Source: Microbulbifer sp. VAAF005 (GTDB lineage: Bacteria > Pseudomonadota > Gammaproteobacteria > Pseudomonadales > Cellvibrionaceae). From it: DNA of 64,000 bases. A program made the position numbers and the translations under genes. The DNA lies in NCBI RefSeq assembly GCF_030012985.1, contig NZ_CP120233.1:1178001-1242000 (forward strand), read 5' to 3'. The notes beneath the pieces were generated by a model. The model was not told where the DNA came from. It searched no databases and saw nothing but the letters and a program-made list of their open reading frames with translations. This document shows, in pieces, positions 40,762 through 50,055 of the stretch (position 1 is its first letter; each line of letters opens with the position of its first letter).

Positions 40762-41124
40762 ATGAAATCAGCGCCTAACGATAACATTGTGTTCCGCGAC
40801 ATCGACAAGTCAGCCGCCCTGGCGACTACCGTGTCCAAGAAATTAAACAAGCTGGAACGTTATTGTGGCGACATCATACATAGTCGCGTTGTCCTCGAAG
40901 CCCCCCATCAACACAAAACTAAAGGCAGACACTTCAAGGCATCATTAGAGCTTGCCATTAGCGGCAATCCCGTGACTATTAGTAGTGAGAACGAATCGAT
41001 CCACCGAGCCGTAAACGACACATTTGCCTCTGCCGAACGCTGCCTAAAAGAGCGCAGCGAACGCAAGAAAACTCGGCGACACCAAGCCATACAGGAGGTG
41101 ATGGTGGTGGAAGAGCCTAGCTAA
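40762..41124 (+). CDS. HPF/RaiA-family ribosome-associated protein
   Basis: 120 residues of the sigma-54 modulation/S30EA family, which binds the 30S subunit and hibernates ribosomes. The family layout is seen in NIVFRDIDKSAALATTVSKK, LNKLERYCGDI, HFKASLELAI and SIHRAVNDTFASAERCLKER. It lacks the C-terminal long-HPF domain, so it is a short type. ATG at 40762 with GGAGG 9 bases upstream. It is followed by a bidirectional terminator. Confidence 0.82.
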   Translation: MKSAPNDNIVFRDIDKSAALATTVSKKLNKLERYCGDIIHSRVVLEAPHQHKTKGRHFKASLELAISGNPVTISSENESIHRAVNDTFASAERCLKERSERKKTRRHQAIQEVMVVEEPS

Positions 41125-41140
41125 AAATCGCTATATAATT

Positions 41141-41166
41141 AAAAGGCGGCCCATCCGCCGCCTTTT
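41141..41166. terminator. Bidirectional terminator between HPF-like gene and gor
   Basis: AAAAGGCGGC and GCCGCCTTTT, ten base pairs around CCATCC. Confidence 0.92.
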
Positions 41167-41213
41167 ATCACCCTCCTCAAGCGCAACTCTTATACAAAGA
41201 TAACAGCTCACAT

Positions 41214-42569
41214 TTAAGCGCTAGGCGTCCTCATTGTCACAAACTCCTCAGCTGCTGTAGGGTGAATACCAATTGTTGAGTCAAAGGTACTTTTAGTCGC
41301 CCCAGCCTTCAAAGCAATAGCAATTCCCTGAATAATCTCTCCCGCGTCATCCCCTACCATATGCACGCCAATCACCTTATCGCTGGCAGCATCCACAACC
41401 AACTTCATAAGTGTCCGCTCTGAATTGCCACTAACAGTGTGACGCATTGGTCTAAATTCAGACTTATAAATGGTGACACTAAGACCAGAGTCTCGCGCCT
41501 CCTCCTCCGACAACCCCACAGTACCTATATTCGGCTGACAGAAAACCGCTGTCGGAATATTGTTATAGTCAATCTCTGCAGTTTCACCTGTGCGCCAATG
41601 CTTCACCAAAGCCATAGCCTCTGCCAAAGCAACAGGAGTAAGCTGAGGCTCGCCAGTTACATCCCCCAGCGCATAGATCGACTGTACACTTGTCCTAAAA
41701 TTATCATCGACAGAGATTGTTCCATCTTTGTGCAAGACAACCCCCTGCTCCTGAAGCCCCAACCCTGCAGTGTTGGCGACACGCCCAGTGGCATACAGCA
41801 CCATATCCACATTAATACTGGAGCCATCATCAGCATGGGCAAGTAAACTACCATCCTGGAGCTTTTCGATAGACACAACGTTATGATTGAATTTCAGCTC
41901 GATTTTTTTCTTCTGCATTTCATCGCGAACAAAAGAGCGAATATCGCGATCAAACCCCCGCAAGAACAAGTCCCGACGATACGACAGGTGCACATTTGCT
42001 CCCAGGCCAGCAAAGATACCTGCAAATTCAACAGCTATATAACCGCCTCCAACAACCAATACACGCTTGGGAAAAGCCTCCATTGAAAACACTTCATTAG
42101 AAGTCAGCGCAAACTCACGGCCAGGAATGTCCGGGATAAATGGCCACCCGCCAGTCGCCACCAAAATACGCTCTGCAGTGACTTCTTTACCATTGACAAC
42201 TACGCTATGGGGCCCATTAATGCTGGCTCTACCATTCAGAGTTTCCACCCCAGAATTTTCCAGCAGGTTGCGATAAATCCCATTGAGCCGGGCTACTTCT
42301 TTTGCGTTGTTATCCCGGAGTGTCGACCAATCAAACGCAACATCCGCACAGTTCCAGCCATATGCCCGGGCATCAGAAAAATCTGCAGAGTAACCACTCG
42401 CATACACAAATAATTTCTTGGGAACACAGCCTACATTTACACAAGTTCCTCCCATGTAACGGTCTTCAGCCACAGCGACCTTCATACCTTGAGCCGCAGC
42501 CATCCTGCTCGCACGAACGCCTCCAGAACCTGCACCAATAACGAACAGATCAAAGTCATACTCAGCCAA
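41214..42569 (-). CDS. gor: Glutathione-disulfide reductase
   Basis: FAD enzyme that reduces GSSG with NADPH. The FAD site is [16 protein letters not shown] (residues 10-25) and the redox pair is [13 protein letters not shown] with Cys43 and Cys48. The NAD(P) site is [13 protein letters not shown], and the C-terminal His-Glu is in [14 protein letters not shown]. Length 451 is normal. It has a 230-base upstream region with no recognised box. Supports the gloB and other thiol systems in this window. Confidence 0.97.
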   Translation of the reverse strand: MAEYDFDLFVIGAGSGGVRASRMAAAQGMKVAVAEDRYMGGTCVNVGCVPKKLFVYASGYSADFSDARAYGWNCADVAFDWSTLRDNNAKEVARLNGIYRNLLENSGVETLNGRASINGPHSVVVNGKEVTAERILVATGGWPFIPDIPGREFALTSNEVFSMEAFPKRVLVVGGGYIAVEFAGIFAGLGANVHLSYRRDLFLRGFDRDIRSFVRDEMQKKKIELKFNHNVVSIEKLQDGSLLAHADDGSSINVDMVLYATGRVANTAGLGLQEQGVVLHKDGTISVDDNFRTSVQSIYALGDVTGEPQLTPVALAEAMALVKHWRTGETAEIDYNNIPTAVFCQPNIGTVGLSEEEARDSGLSVTIYKSEFRPMRHTVSGNSERTLMKLVVDAASDKVIGVHMVGDDAGEIIQGIAIALKAGATKSTFDSTIGIHPTAAEEFVTMRTPSA

Positions 42570-42799
42570 AATACACTCCCACTTAGCGATACTTTCGAAT
42601 ACTTTTTACACAGCAAAATATTAAGTTTGTCGTGCACAACCATTTCAAGCTGACAATTCTTACTTAATAACCATTGACACTTGACTTTGCATTAGATATT
42701 CATGTGACTGCTGTCACAGATATCAGCCCGCCAAGGACATTGCACAACAAAAAAGACCTTAGGCGGATAAAATAACAGCCATTAATAAGAGCAAAACCT

Positions 42800-43312
42800 A
42801 TGGGCAATAAAATGAGATACTCAAATGCATTGATGCAGCGCGCCCTATTGCTTACCTCTCTACTGCTCATCAGCAATTTAAGCAGCGCAAAGTCTCACCC
42901 TTCCTATCTATCAGAAAAATACTGCGGCGATGTGGTTGAGCAGTTTGTCGGCTCAGGCATGCGCAGCCTCGACAAGTATATCAATCACAATTTCAACCCC
43001 GAATACACGGGGGGAATTCGCAATACAATACAGTTTCTGGAACAGCGGTTAGACTGGCTGAGCGAATGCGATGACTACTTAACGGACACCACAAAAAACT
43101 CAGTATTTCACAGTAAAGATGACACACAAAAAATCTTTTCAGCCATCAGAGAATTAGCCAAGGAACTCCAACACGTCCGGTCTGGTGTTGAATATCGGGA
43201 TGAATCGGGAAATAACAACCCCGCACCCTTTATACAACGCCGCTATGAAACCTTGGCCCAACTGGTTGATCGGCATCACACTCGTATACTGATGAAAAAA
43301 CAGTTTCAATAA
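42800..43312 (+). CDS. Secreted protein of unknown function
   Basis: 170 residues with a signal peptide (ALLLTSLLLISNLSSAKS). The mature part is mostly helical, with two Cys (CGDVV, ECDDYL), and a C-terminal helix ending LVDRHHTRILMKKQF. I do not recognise the family. ATG at 42800 gives MGNKMRYSNALMQR; a start at the second ATG (M5) is possible. Divergent from gor. Confidence 0.75.
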   Translation: MGNKMRYSNALMQRALLLTSLLLISNLSSAKSHPSYLSEKYCGDVVEQFVGSGMRSLDKYINHNFNPEYTGGIRNTIQFLEQRLDWLSECDDYLTDTTKNSVFHSKDDTQKIFSAIRELAKELQHVRSGVEYRDESGNNNPAPFIQRRYETLAQLVDRHHTRILMKKQFQ

Positions 43313-43321
43313 GTTGCTGAC

Positions 43322-43347
43322 TAAGGGGGCAGGTTTTCGCCCCCTTA
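43322..43347. terminator. Hairpin between convergent genes
   Basis: TAAGGGGGC and GCCCCCTTA form a 9-base-pair stem around an 8-base loop. It stands between the 42800-43312 gene and ycjF. There is no long T run. Confidence 0.7.
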
Positions 43348-43390
43348 CATCAAATAGGCAGCCCAAGAGATTTGCTTACGATCTCAGTAG

Positions 43391-44515
43391 CTACTCGGTA
43401 CCCGCCTTCCGAGCCCTTGCTTCCTTTCGCGAGCTAAGCCCAACCATAGAAAACAACTCGGGCATCTTCTCTTTAAGGCCACCACCAATACGGGCCATAA
43501 CTGATCTCAGGCGAGGGCGCTGCTTTTCAGTAAAAGGGATTGGTCGACAGCTTTGCATTGTCGCCAAGCCGATACGCGCAACAAACAGACTGGCTCCGAC
43601 CCCCTGCCCCAAACGCACAGAGACTGTACTGAGCATGCTATCGCCAACAAGTTCCGGCCACATTTCACTGATCGCATACTCACTCGCGCCAGTGTAGGCG
43701 ACCAGAGACAAAACCCTCTTGAACAAGCGCCATCGCACCACTAGAGACGGCTGCACGCCATAAATTTGCGCCACATCATCAATCATTCGCAGTGACTGCC
43801 TCAGGGCAACCAGAATATCGATACTGGCAAAAGGGCTCAGCCCAACCAGTGCACCAGTGCTCGTTGAGTGGCGTACGACTCTCCTTAGAGCCTCTTGGTC
43901 AAGGGCATTTAAGAAGGTAACCTCTAAATGCTCTAACAGCTCACTGCTATCGTAATAGTCAGCTGCCTCATCTAGGACTCGATTGAGCAGCACCCCCTGG
44001 GGCTTACCGGCAAAGTGCTCCTGCAAATTGCGTCTGAATACTTGCGCCTCTTGGTGACTGCGACAGTCTCGGACTTCAGTAGCAATGGCTTGAGTTTTCT
44101 CAAGCTTATTCAGTGGGCGCCCCGCTCGGAAAAACTCCCACACGGAACTGCCAATGATTACACCGAAGCCCGCCATCAAAACGGCCACAAAAAGTCCCAG
44201 ACTCCAATGCTTGTCTACAGCCCATTGATAAAGTCCATAAAACTCCCATCCGACCACGGCCACCACTACTGCAAGCGCAGAGAGCACTGCTGGCTTTAGC
44301 CACTTAAACCGGAAAGTGGGTAGGCGCAACTCGGAGAAAGCAATCCGATCTGGAAGAGACTCTCCAGTAGTTATGGACCTAGGAATCTCCCCTGACTCTT
44401 CCGCAAGCGGTTCCACCCGCGTCGCATCTCTGTGCGGGACCTCCTGCCCGGGCTCATCTAGCGACTCGATACGTGTTTCGCGACGGTACTCAGTATTTTT
44501 ATCACTATTAATCAA
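43391..44515 (-). CDS. ycjF: YcjF/TIGR01620 family inner-membrane protein
   Basis: 374 residues with two close membrane helices (AVLSALAVVVAVVGWEFYGL and LGLFVAVLMAGFGVIIGSSV, about 70-135) and a C-terminal DUF697 part (GALVGLSPFASIDILVALRQ, VARIGLATMQSCRPIPF). It is always found after ycjX. The TTG start overlaps the ycjX stop (TTGA), so they are translationally coupled. Role unknown; in E. coli the pair belongs to a stress-related operon. Confidence 0.92.
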   Translation of the reverse strand: MINSDKNTEYRRETRIESLDEPGQEVPHRDATRVEPLAEESGEIPRSITTGESLPDRIAFSELRLPTFRFKWLKPAVLSALAVVVAVVGWEFYGLYQWAVDKHWSLGLFVAVLMAGFGVIIGSSVWEFFRAGRPLNKLEKTQAIATEVRDCRSHQEAQVFRRNLQEHFAGKPQGVLLNRVLDEAADYYDSSELLEHLEVTFLNALDQEALRRVVRHSTSTGALVGLSPFASIDILVALRQSLRMIDDVAQIYGVQPSLVVRWRLFKRVLSLVAYTGASEYAISEMWPELVGDSMLSTVSVRLGQGVGASLFVARIGLATMQSCRPIPFTEKQRPRLRSVMARIGGGLKEKMPELFSMVGLSSRKEARARKAGTE

Positions 44516-45981
44516 ACCTTATCTCCCAACAGAAGGTTCAAAAGAGCATCCACCCGTATATGTGGAATATGTCCTGCCTGCATTCCCACTGGAGGCCGCA
44601 GCTGTGGTGGTGCAGCTCCCGCATAGTGGCTCCACCCCTGCTCTTCATAGGGCGCCTGGGCAAAAATTTCCGCATTCTCAAAACCTAAATACTGGCCCTC
44701 GAGGTCATAACCCATCAGCATTCTCCGTCCATTCTTCTGCCCCTCTCTAGAGCAGCGAACCGCGGCAACCGCCTCACTAAATACCGGCAAACCCCGGTGG
44801 CGGGCATCGGAGAAAGTCTGTTGTAACTGCTGGCCTAGAAGCTGCCTCAAAGCATCGTGGTCGGCAGCAAGTACCTGATCGACTTTAGTCGCAGCAAAAA
44901 GGAGTCGATTAACCTTTGGGCGCCATAGTTTGCTTAAAAACCCCGATTCGCCATAGCGGAATGTATCGGCGATATGAGCAAATGCCAGACGCATATCTTC
45001 CAGGGACTGTTCACCAGCAAATAGAGTGCCAATCATATCTACCAGTACCAGTTGTCGATCGATATGTCGAAAATGGCTGTCTACAAAGGGTTTTACCTGC
45101 GCCTGCACATAGCGTTCGTAACGCGCCTGCAAAACCTTAAAAACACTACTCTCAGACAAAACAGCTAACTGCCCAGCATCTAAACCACGCAAATCCAGGA
45201 GTGGAACTACCCCGTACGCCTCCTCATCTAGCAGCGCTCTACCAGGCTGTAAATAACTGAGATTCAACTTGGTTCGGCAACTCAGGAGATAAGCTCTGTA
45301 TTCCCCCCATAATTCGTCCAAATTTACTTCACTGGCATTCGCCTGGGGGGACAGTGCTGCCAGCTGAGCTATCAACCGGGGGGCCAGCATTGATCGCGCA
45401 TCTGTAGAAAATAGGTGTGCTTGATGACGACACCACTCTGCATAGTCCATACGCAATAGCGGCAAGTCCATCAACCATTCCCCTGGGTAGTCACGCAACT
45501 CCACTACCAACGTCTTTCTACCATTACCCCGAAAACGGCGCCGGCTGCGTAAATGGATGTGTAACTCCATAGCCGAAGCATCTCTAGTGCTCTGTGGCCA
45601 ACTAGGTGGCTCAGCCATCAGTGCCGACAGGCAGGTCTGGTAGTCAAACGGCGCCAAACCAGAGTCCAGCGCTGGCTTCAACTCTGCCCCCAACAGATCG
45701 CCATTGAGTGCAGGGGCAAAACCAGGTAATTGGGACTTCTCCGGATTGCAGAGTTGGTATATCAGACTGGTGAGAAACGTGGACTTCCCAGCACCACTGA
45801 GCCCAGTGATACCGATACAGATGCGTCGGTCCAACAAGCGCTCGGCGGCCCAGTGGGATTTATCCTGGGCCTCTCGGCTCCAGCGCCGTAGCTTTTCTTT
45901 TAAATGTGGGCGAGATTGACTCTCGCGAGACATAGAATCTTCGCGGTCCAGCGACACACACTCTGTCACTTTGGGTTCCAT
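44512..45981 (-). CDS. ycjX: YcjX family GTP-binding protein (DUF463)
   Basis: 489 residues of the stress-related P-loop family. The P-loop is CIGITGLSGAGKSTFLTSL (about residues 55-73). Other features are TLVVELRDYPGEWLMDLPL, VDMIGTLFAGEQSLEDMR and LLFAATKVDQVLAADHD. Two starts are possible: ATG at 45981 or ATG at 45933 (MSRESQSRPHLKE), the latter closer to the homologues. It overlaps ycjF by 4 bases. Confidence 0.92.
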   Translation of the reverse strand: MEPKVTECVSLDREDSMSRESQSRPHLKEKLRRWSREAQDKSHWAAERLLDRRICIGITGLSGAGKSTFLTSLIYQLCNPEKSQLPGFAPALNGDLLGAELKPALDSGLAPFDYQTCLSALMAEPPSWPQSTRDASAMELHIHLRSRRRFRGNGRKTLVVELRDYPGEWLMDLPLLRMDYAEWCRHQAHLFSTDARSMLAPRLIAQLAALSPQANASEVNLDELWGEYRAYLLSCRTKLNLSYLQPGRALLDEEAYGVVPLLDLRGLDAGQLAVLSESSVFKVLQARYERYVQAQVKPFVDSHFRHIDRQLVLVDMIGTLFAGEQSLEDMRLAFAHIADTFRYGESGFLSKLWRPKVNRLLFAATKVDQVLAADHDALRQLLGQQLQQTFSDARHRGLPVFSEAVAAVRCSREGQKNGRRMLMGYDLEGQYLGFENAEIFAQAPYEEQGWSHYAGAAPPQLRPPVGMQAGHIPHIRVDALLNLLLGDKV

Positions 45982-46107
45982 ATAAAGCTGACTTCCAGAA
46001 ATGGGGATAGGGAGGATGATGGAGGCTCAAGAATACCCCCAAAAAGAAATAGGCGCACAGCCCTACTGGCCGAACGCCTTAGATGCAAGGGGGCTCAGGA
46101 GCCGCGC

Positions 46108-46917
46108 TTAGTCAACCAGCGCTACGTCTCCCGACCCCATTACTGAGAAGGAGTCACTTCCCGGCCGTTTCAAGACAATATCTCCCGATCCCATTATTGA
46201 ACCGCTGGCATTATCGGCGCGCAGACTGCGGCCAATAAAATCACCTGAACCCATGAGGCGAACGTTCACATCGGCAACTCGCCCGCCAACCAATATATCG
46301 CCGGAACCTTGTATCTCCGCAAGTAAACTCTCACCGGTAATAGTACTTATCTTCATGTCGCCAGAGCCAGTCACCGCTACTTCCCCTTTGACAGTCAATG
46401 CCTTATTGAGGAACAAATCACCGGAACCAGTAACATACGCTTTCAAGGATTCCGCAGCGACCTTGTCGATATTGATCATTCCTGAGCCCGTCACCCCCAA
46501 AGTTAGGCCTTCACTCTCAACACTTGAAGATCTAGCCTCACCAGAGCCAGTCACCTTAAGCGCCTCAACTTTAGGCATAGTCACGGTGAAGTTAACTTCA
46601 TCTCCTTGCCCTCGGGATATGGTGACAAATCCAAAAAGGTTCTGGGTGTTTTCCTCCACAGATAACTCCAACCTTTCCCCTTTTACCTCAACTTTGACGT
46701 AGGGCATTGTGCTGACAGGGCCGACAGCGACAACCTCAAAACTGTCCCCCTGAATCAACTTCAAGTGAGAACTTCCCTTGAGAGACACCTGAGTGAACCC
46801 TTCCATATCGAAACGCTTAGTTTCCATTTCTTCTGCCTGGGCATTAGTGCAAAACGCAGCGACTGTAGCGAGGACTACTAGCAGCGGGGCAAAGAGCGTC
46901 TTCTTCAAAATCATCAT
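46108..46917 (-). CDS. Secreted GIN-domain (DUF2807) protein
   Basis: 269 residues with a signal peptide (KKTLFAPLLVVLATVAAFCTNAQA). The rest is a right-handed beta-helix-like domain of the head-GIN-domain family, with repeats of T/M-GSGD/E (VTGSGEAR, VTGSGMIN, VTGSGDLF, VTGSGDMK, IQGSGDIL, LMGSGDFI, IMGSGDIV, VMGSGDVA). Each repeat is ~20 residues. Function in the cell envelope is not known. No SD problem: an ATG pair (46917, 46914) is present. Confidence 0.9.
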   Translation of the reverse strand: MMILKKTLFAPLLVVLATVAAFCTNAQAEEMETKRFDMEGFTQVSLKGSSHLKLIQGDSFEVVAVGPVSTMPYVKVEVKGERLELSVEENTQNLFGFVTISRGQGDEVNFTVTMPKVEALKVTGSGEARSSSVESEGLTLGVTGSGMINIDKVAAESLKAYVTGSGDLFLNKALTVKGEVAVTGSGDMKISTITGESLLAEIQGSGDILVGGRVADVNVRLMGSGDFIGRSLRADNASGSIMGSGDIVLKRPGSDSFSVMGSGDVALVD

Positions 46918-47048
46918 TAGAGGAATCTCATCGTTGTTACCAGTTCATACCTATGTGACTCAGTAAGCGGGGGACTTGGATGCAGTGTCCCACAAATATT
47001 TTGGGGACACCATATGACCGACCAGTCTAAAAAATCAATCTTAACGTC

Positions 47049-47471
47049 CTAGCCGCACTCCGCCTCGCTAAAGCCCAGTTCCTTTAAGGATTGTCGAATC
47101 TTTTCCGCCTCATGTGCCAACTGCTCTGAAGAAGCAGGCTTTTGCTTAGAGAAGTCAAAGTCTGACAATTCATCTACGGGTATCAGGTGGATATGGGTAT
47201 GTGGCACTTCAATCCCAGCGATCATCACACCCACTCGCTTCGGTGAGTAAGTTGCTTTCAGCCCTTTCGCCACCTTTTGCGCAACCAGCATTAGATGAGT
47301 CGCCAGCTCCTCTGGAACATCATCCCAATGATTAATTTCCTCAACAGGGATGACCAAACAATGACCAGCCTTTATGGGTGAAATGGTCAAAATAGCTACG
47401 ACCTTTTCATCTCTCCAAATAAAATTGCCAGGTAAATCGCCATTAATTATCTGAGTAAAAATACTTGCCAT
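47049..47471 (-). CDS. HIT family nucleotide hydrolase
   Basis: 140 residues with the histidine triad HTHIHLIP (His91, 93, 95), which cleaves nucleoside phosphoramidates or similar bonds. GHCLVIPVEEINHWDDV is also typical. I use the ATG at 47471 (MASIFTQIINGDLPG) because it has GGGA upstream and matches family starts; the frame is open to 47510. Confidence 0.92.
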   Translation of the reverse strand: MASIFTQIINGDLPGNFIWRDEKVVAILTISPIKAGHCLVIPVEEINHWDDVPEELATHLMLVAQKVAKGLKATYSPKRVGVMIAGIEVPHTHIHLIPVDELSDFDFSKQKPASSEQLAHEAEKIRQSLKELGFSEAECG

Positions 47472-47806
47472 AAACTTTCCCAAAAGGTTGAATTTTTTTA
47501 TTTGGTTCAAACGTGCAGTCTAACACCAAGCGGAAAAAATAAAGTGTAAAGACACGGAAAATACTTGCACAAACACTATTTTTCCTCTTTGGCGAAATAA
47601 GCCTCTAATATATGACAACCTGTCGAACAGAATGACAATTTTCTTAAACCAAGTTGGCATACAGAAAGAATATGTCTTAGGCTCGTCACCAATTAATGCT
47701 GTACCGCCATTGAGCCAATGCACATTGTGCTTCTTGTAACCAAAATACTTTTTCGGCTCTGCGGGTAAACTTTAAATCAGTGCCAACTGCTCACCGGGGG
47801 AGAGAT
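47472..47806. other. Intergenic region between HIT gene and globin-like gene
   Basis: 335 bases between divergent genes. The frame 47520-47723 (67 residues) has no homology and no SD, so I do not call it a gene. I see no RNA or operator. Confidence 0.5.
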
Positions 47807-48166
47807 ATGGAAAGCCTGTTGGATCAGGTCGGTGGTGCTAAATTTGTTAACCGTACAGTCAGTGAATTTTACGGTGCTCTCAGCCACCACCTTTCAGCCT
47901 ACGAAACTTGCGATTTCCGCAAACAGTTAAGTCGCCAAGCCCAATTTCTAAGTCACGCATTATCGCCAACACCGGAACCAGACCGGAGTAGTCGCGCACG
48001 CTTTTTAGCCAGGGGACTAAACCCTGAGCTCTTTGATTCAATGTTGGAATATTTTGAGGGGCGCTTGTTAGAGTTGGGATACCAGCCGGACTTCAGCACA
48101 GAGCTGGTTACAGTCGTAACCAACCTCTATGGCGGTTGTGAGCAAGACCTATCAATCGCTTGCTAA
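47807..48166 (+). CDS. Divergent group I truncated hemoglobin-like protein
   Basis: 119 residues with the truncated-globin layout: LLDQVGGAKFVNRTVSEFYGA (B-helix with the FY pair, Tyr22), FLSHALSP, LNPELFDSMLEYFEGRLLELGY (G helix), and LVTVVTNLYGG (H helix). At the place of the heme-binding proximal His the sequence is DRSSRARFLARG, so Arg63 replaces His. Heme binding is therefore doubtful. GGGAGAG is 1 base from the ATG region. The next gene is slyD. Confidence 0.75.
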   Translation: MESLLDQVGGAKFVNRTVSEFYGALSHHLSAYETCDFRKQLSRQAQFLSHALSPTPEPDRSSRARFLARGLNPELFDSMLEYFEGRLLELGYQPDFSTELVTVVTNLYGGCEQDLSIAC

Positions 48167-48304
48167 TCTTTACCAGCAGCGCGAACGCACAAGTTGCGGC
48201 GCGCCGCCCCTGTCAATACAATTGCGCTTCACAGCCTTTACCCCCCGTTTTATTGCGCAGCGGTAAGCGCTCATTCACATACTCTTTTATATCAGAGATT
48301 ATTC

Positions 48305-48769
48305 ATGAAGATTGCCAACCACACAGTTGTGGAGATCCACTACACCCTGAAAGATGCTGACGGAACAGTCATTGACTCCTCAGCCAATGGAGAGCCACTC
48401 AAATATCTGCAGGGGGTCGGCAATATCATTGCAGGGCTTGAGCGCGAAATGCTGGAAAAGGCACCTGGTGACAAATTTACCGCAGTAATTGCTCCAGAAG
48501 ACGGCTACGGGGAGCAAAACCCAGAGCTGATCCAGACTATGCCCCGCAGTGCCTTTGGCGGTGTTGAAGAGTTATCTGTAGGCATGGCATTCCGTGCAGA
48601 GAGCACCGAAGGTCACCCGATTGAAGTGGAAATTATCGACATCGACGGCGACGAAGTCACTATCAATGGCAACCACCCCCTCGCCGGCGTTGAGCTGCAC
48701 TTCGAAATCGAAGTTGTTTCTGTGCGCGAAGCGACTGCTGAAGAGGTTGACCACGGTCACGTGCACTGA
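48305..48769 (+). CDS. slyD: FKBP-type peptidyl-prolyl isomerase SlyD
   Basis: 154 residues of SlyD with the FKBP domain (HYTLKDADGTVIDSS, GVGNIIAGLEREMLEKAPGDKF) and the chaperone flap (PEDGYGEQNPELIQTMPRSAF, VTINGNHPLAGVELHFEIEV). It ends EEVDHGHVH, so it lacks the long His/Cys nickel-binding tail of E. coli SlyD. Start ATG at 48305; the longer frame lacks homology. A hairpin follows. Confidence 0.92.
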   Translation: MKIANHTVVEIHYTLKDADGTVIDSSANGEPLKYLQGVGNIIAGLEREMLEKAPGDKFTAVIAPEDGYGEQNPELIQTMPRSAFGGVEELSVGMAFRAESTEGHPIEVEIIDIDGDEVTINGNHPLAGVELHFEIEVVSVREATAEEVDHGHVH

Positions 48770-48780
48770 TCCCATGATAT

Positions 48781-48807
48781 GAAACGCCGCCAGTCGCGCG
48801 GCGTTTC
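48781..48807 (+). terminator. Hairpin after slyD
   Basis: GAAACGCCGC pairs with GCGGCGTTTC around a 7-base loop. No T run; a weak terminator or processing site between slyD and the next gene. Confidence 0.6.
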
Positions 48808-48818
48808 CCCCTTCCTCA

Positions 48819-49268
48819 ATGTCATTGCCAAACAACATCATCCTGTTTGATAGCATCTGCAACCTGTGCAATCGCTGGAGTCAACTAATACTCAAGCGCG
48901 ACAGAGAGCAGCGCTTTACCCTGTGCCGAGTGCAGTCCAATGCAGGCCAACACTTCCTTAAACAGCTGAACCTGCCGCTGGACACTTACCAGACCATGAT
49001 TTTGCTGGAACGACATGGTGGCACTTACCAATCCTTTTACAAAAGTGAAGCGGCACTGAGAATTGCCAGCCGCCTACCACAACCCTGGCGTTTATTGGCC
49101 ATTTTGCGCTACATTCCCCGCCCGGCAAGGGATTGGCTCTACGACTTGGTTGCTCGAAACCGCTATCGCTGGTTTGGTCAACGGGAAAGTTGCCTATTGC
49201 CGTGTGACGCTGACAAACAGCGGTTTTTGGAAGATGTACCTGAAGAGACCCCAGATGAGCTTGTCTGA
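48819..49268 (+). CDS. DCC1-like thiol-disulfide oxidoreductase family protein (DUF393)
   Basis: 149 residues of the DUF393 family. The CxxC motif is FDSICNLCNRW near the start. Family features YRWFGQRESCLLP and LPQPWRLLAILRYIPR follow. It may act on thiols but the substrate is not known. Its stop overlaps the tcdA start by 14 bases, so the two are translated from one mRNA. Confidence 0.9.
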   Translation: MSLPNNIILFDSICNLCNRWSQLILKRDREQRFTLCRVQSNAGQHFLKQLNLPLDTYQTMILLERHGGTYQSFYKSEAALRIASRLPQPWRLLAILRYIPRPARDWLYDLVARNRYRWFGQRESCLLPCDADKQRFLEDVPEETPDELV

Positions 49269-50055
49269 CCAGTATTTACAGCGATTTGGCGGCATTGCTC
49301 GCCTGTATGGCGATAAGGCCCTCGAAATTTTATCCTCTGCTCACATATTGGTGATCGGTATTGGTGGCGTAGGGAGCTGGACCGCAGAGGCCTTGGCGCG
49401 AAGCGGCATTGGTCAGTTGACGCTAATAGACTTGGATGACGTCTGCATCACCAATACCAATCGTCAGAGCCACGCACTCGCCGATACTGTAGGCCATATC
49501 AAGGTCGAGGTGATGGCAGAGCGCCTACGGCAGATTAACCCGGAGATTACAGTTCATACGGAAGAGGACTTTATCGCTAATGACAATTTCTCAGAGCTGA
49601 TCAATCCCGATATACACCCTATCGATGTGGTGATTGATGCAATAGATTCTGCACGGGTAAAAGCCGCCCTGATCGCTTACTGTAAAGCCCGAAAAATACG
49701 CTTGATAACGGTTGGTTCCGCAGGAGGTAAGCGCTCCCCCGATCGCATTGAGTGCGCCGATCTCGGCCGTACAATTAATGATCCGATGCTGGCAAAAGTC
49801 CGCCAACATCTATACCGCTTTCACAACTTCCAGAAGAGTCGCAAGCGCCAGTTTGGCATCGATGCGATCTTTTCCACTGAAGCAATGGTATACCCGCAGC
49901 CAGATGGGCAAGTATGCCAGCAGAAGAGCGCTATGCAGGACGGTGTTAAATTAGACTGCAGTGGCGGCTTTGGTGCGGCAACTATGATTACCGGCACCTT
50001 TGGGTTTTTGGCCGCCAACCGGGCCATCGAGCGACTTCTCCAGGCAAAAAACTAA
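49255..50055 (+). CDS. tcdA: tRNA cyclic N6-threonylcarbamoyladenosine synthase TcdA (CsdL)
   Basis: E1-like ATPase that dehydrates t6A37 to the cyclic form in tRNA. The ATP site is LVIGIGGVGSWTAEALARSG (about 32-51), with LIDLDDVCITNTNRQ next. CsdA-CsdE supports TcdA in E. coli. Here the csdA-csdE fusion gene lies 2.2 kb downstream on the other strand. Length 266 residues. It overlaps the DUF393 gene by 14 bases; it ends 4 bases into the LytTR gene tail-to-tail. Confidence 0.95.
   Translation: MSLSDQYLQRFGGIARLYGDKALEILSSAHILVIGIGGVGSWTAEALARSGIGQLTLIDLDDVCITNTNRQSHALADTVGHIKVEVMAERLRQINPEITVHTEEDFIANDNFSELINPDIHPIDVVIDAIDSARVKAALIAYCKARKIRLITVGSAGGKRSPDRIECADLGRTINDPMLAKVRQHLYRFHNFQKSRKRQFGIDAIFSTEAMVYPQPDGQVCQQKSAMQDGVKLDCSGGFGAATMITGTFGFLAANRAIERLLQAKN

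Noticed and set aside
47520..47723. 67-residue frame on the minus strand in the HIT-globin gap
   Set aside because: No SD, no homology and no conserved features; random frame.
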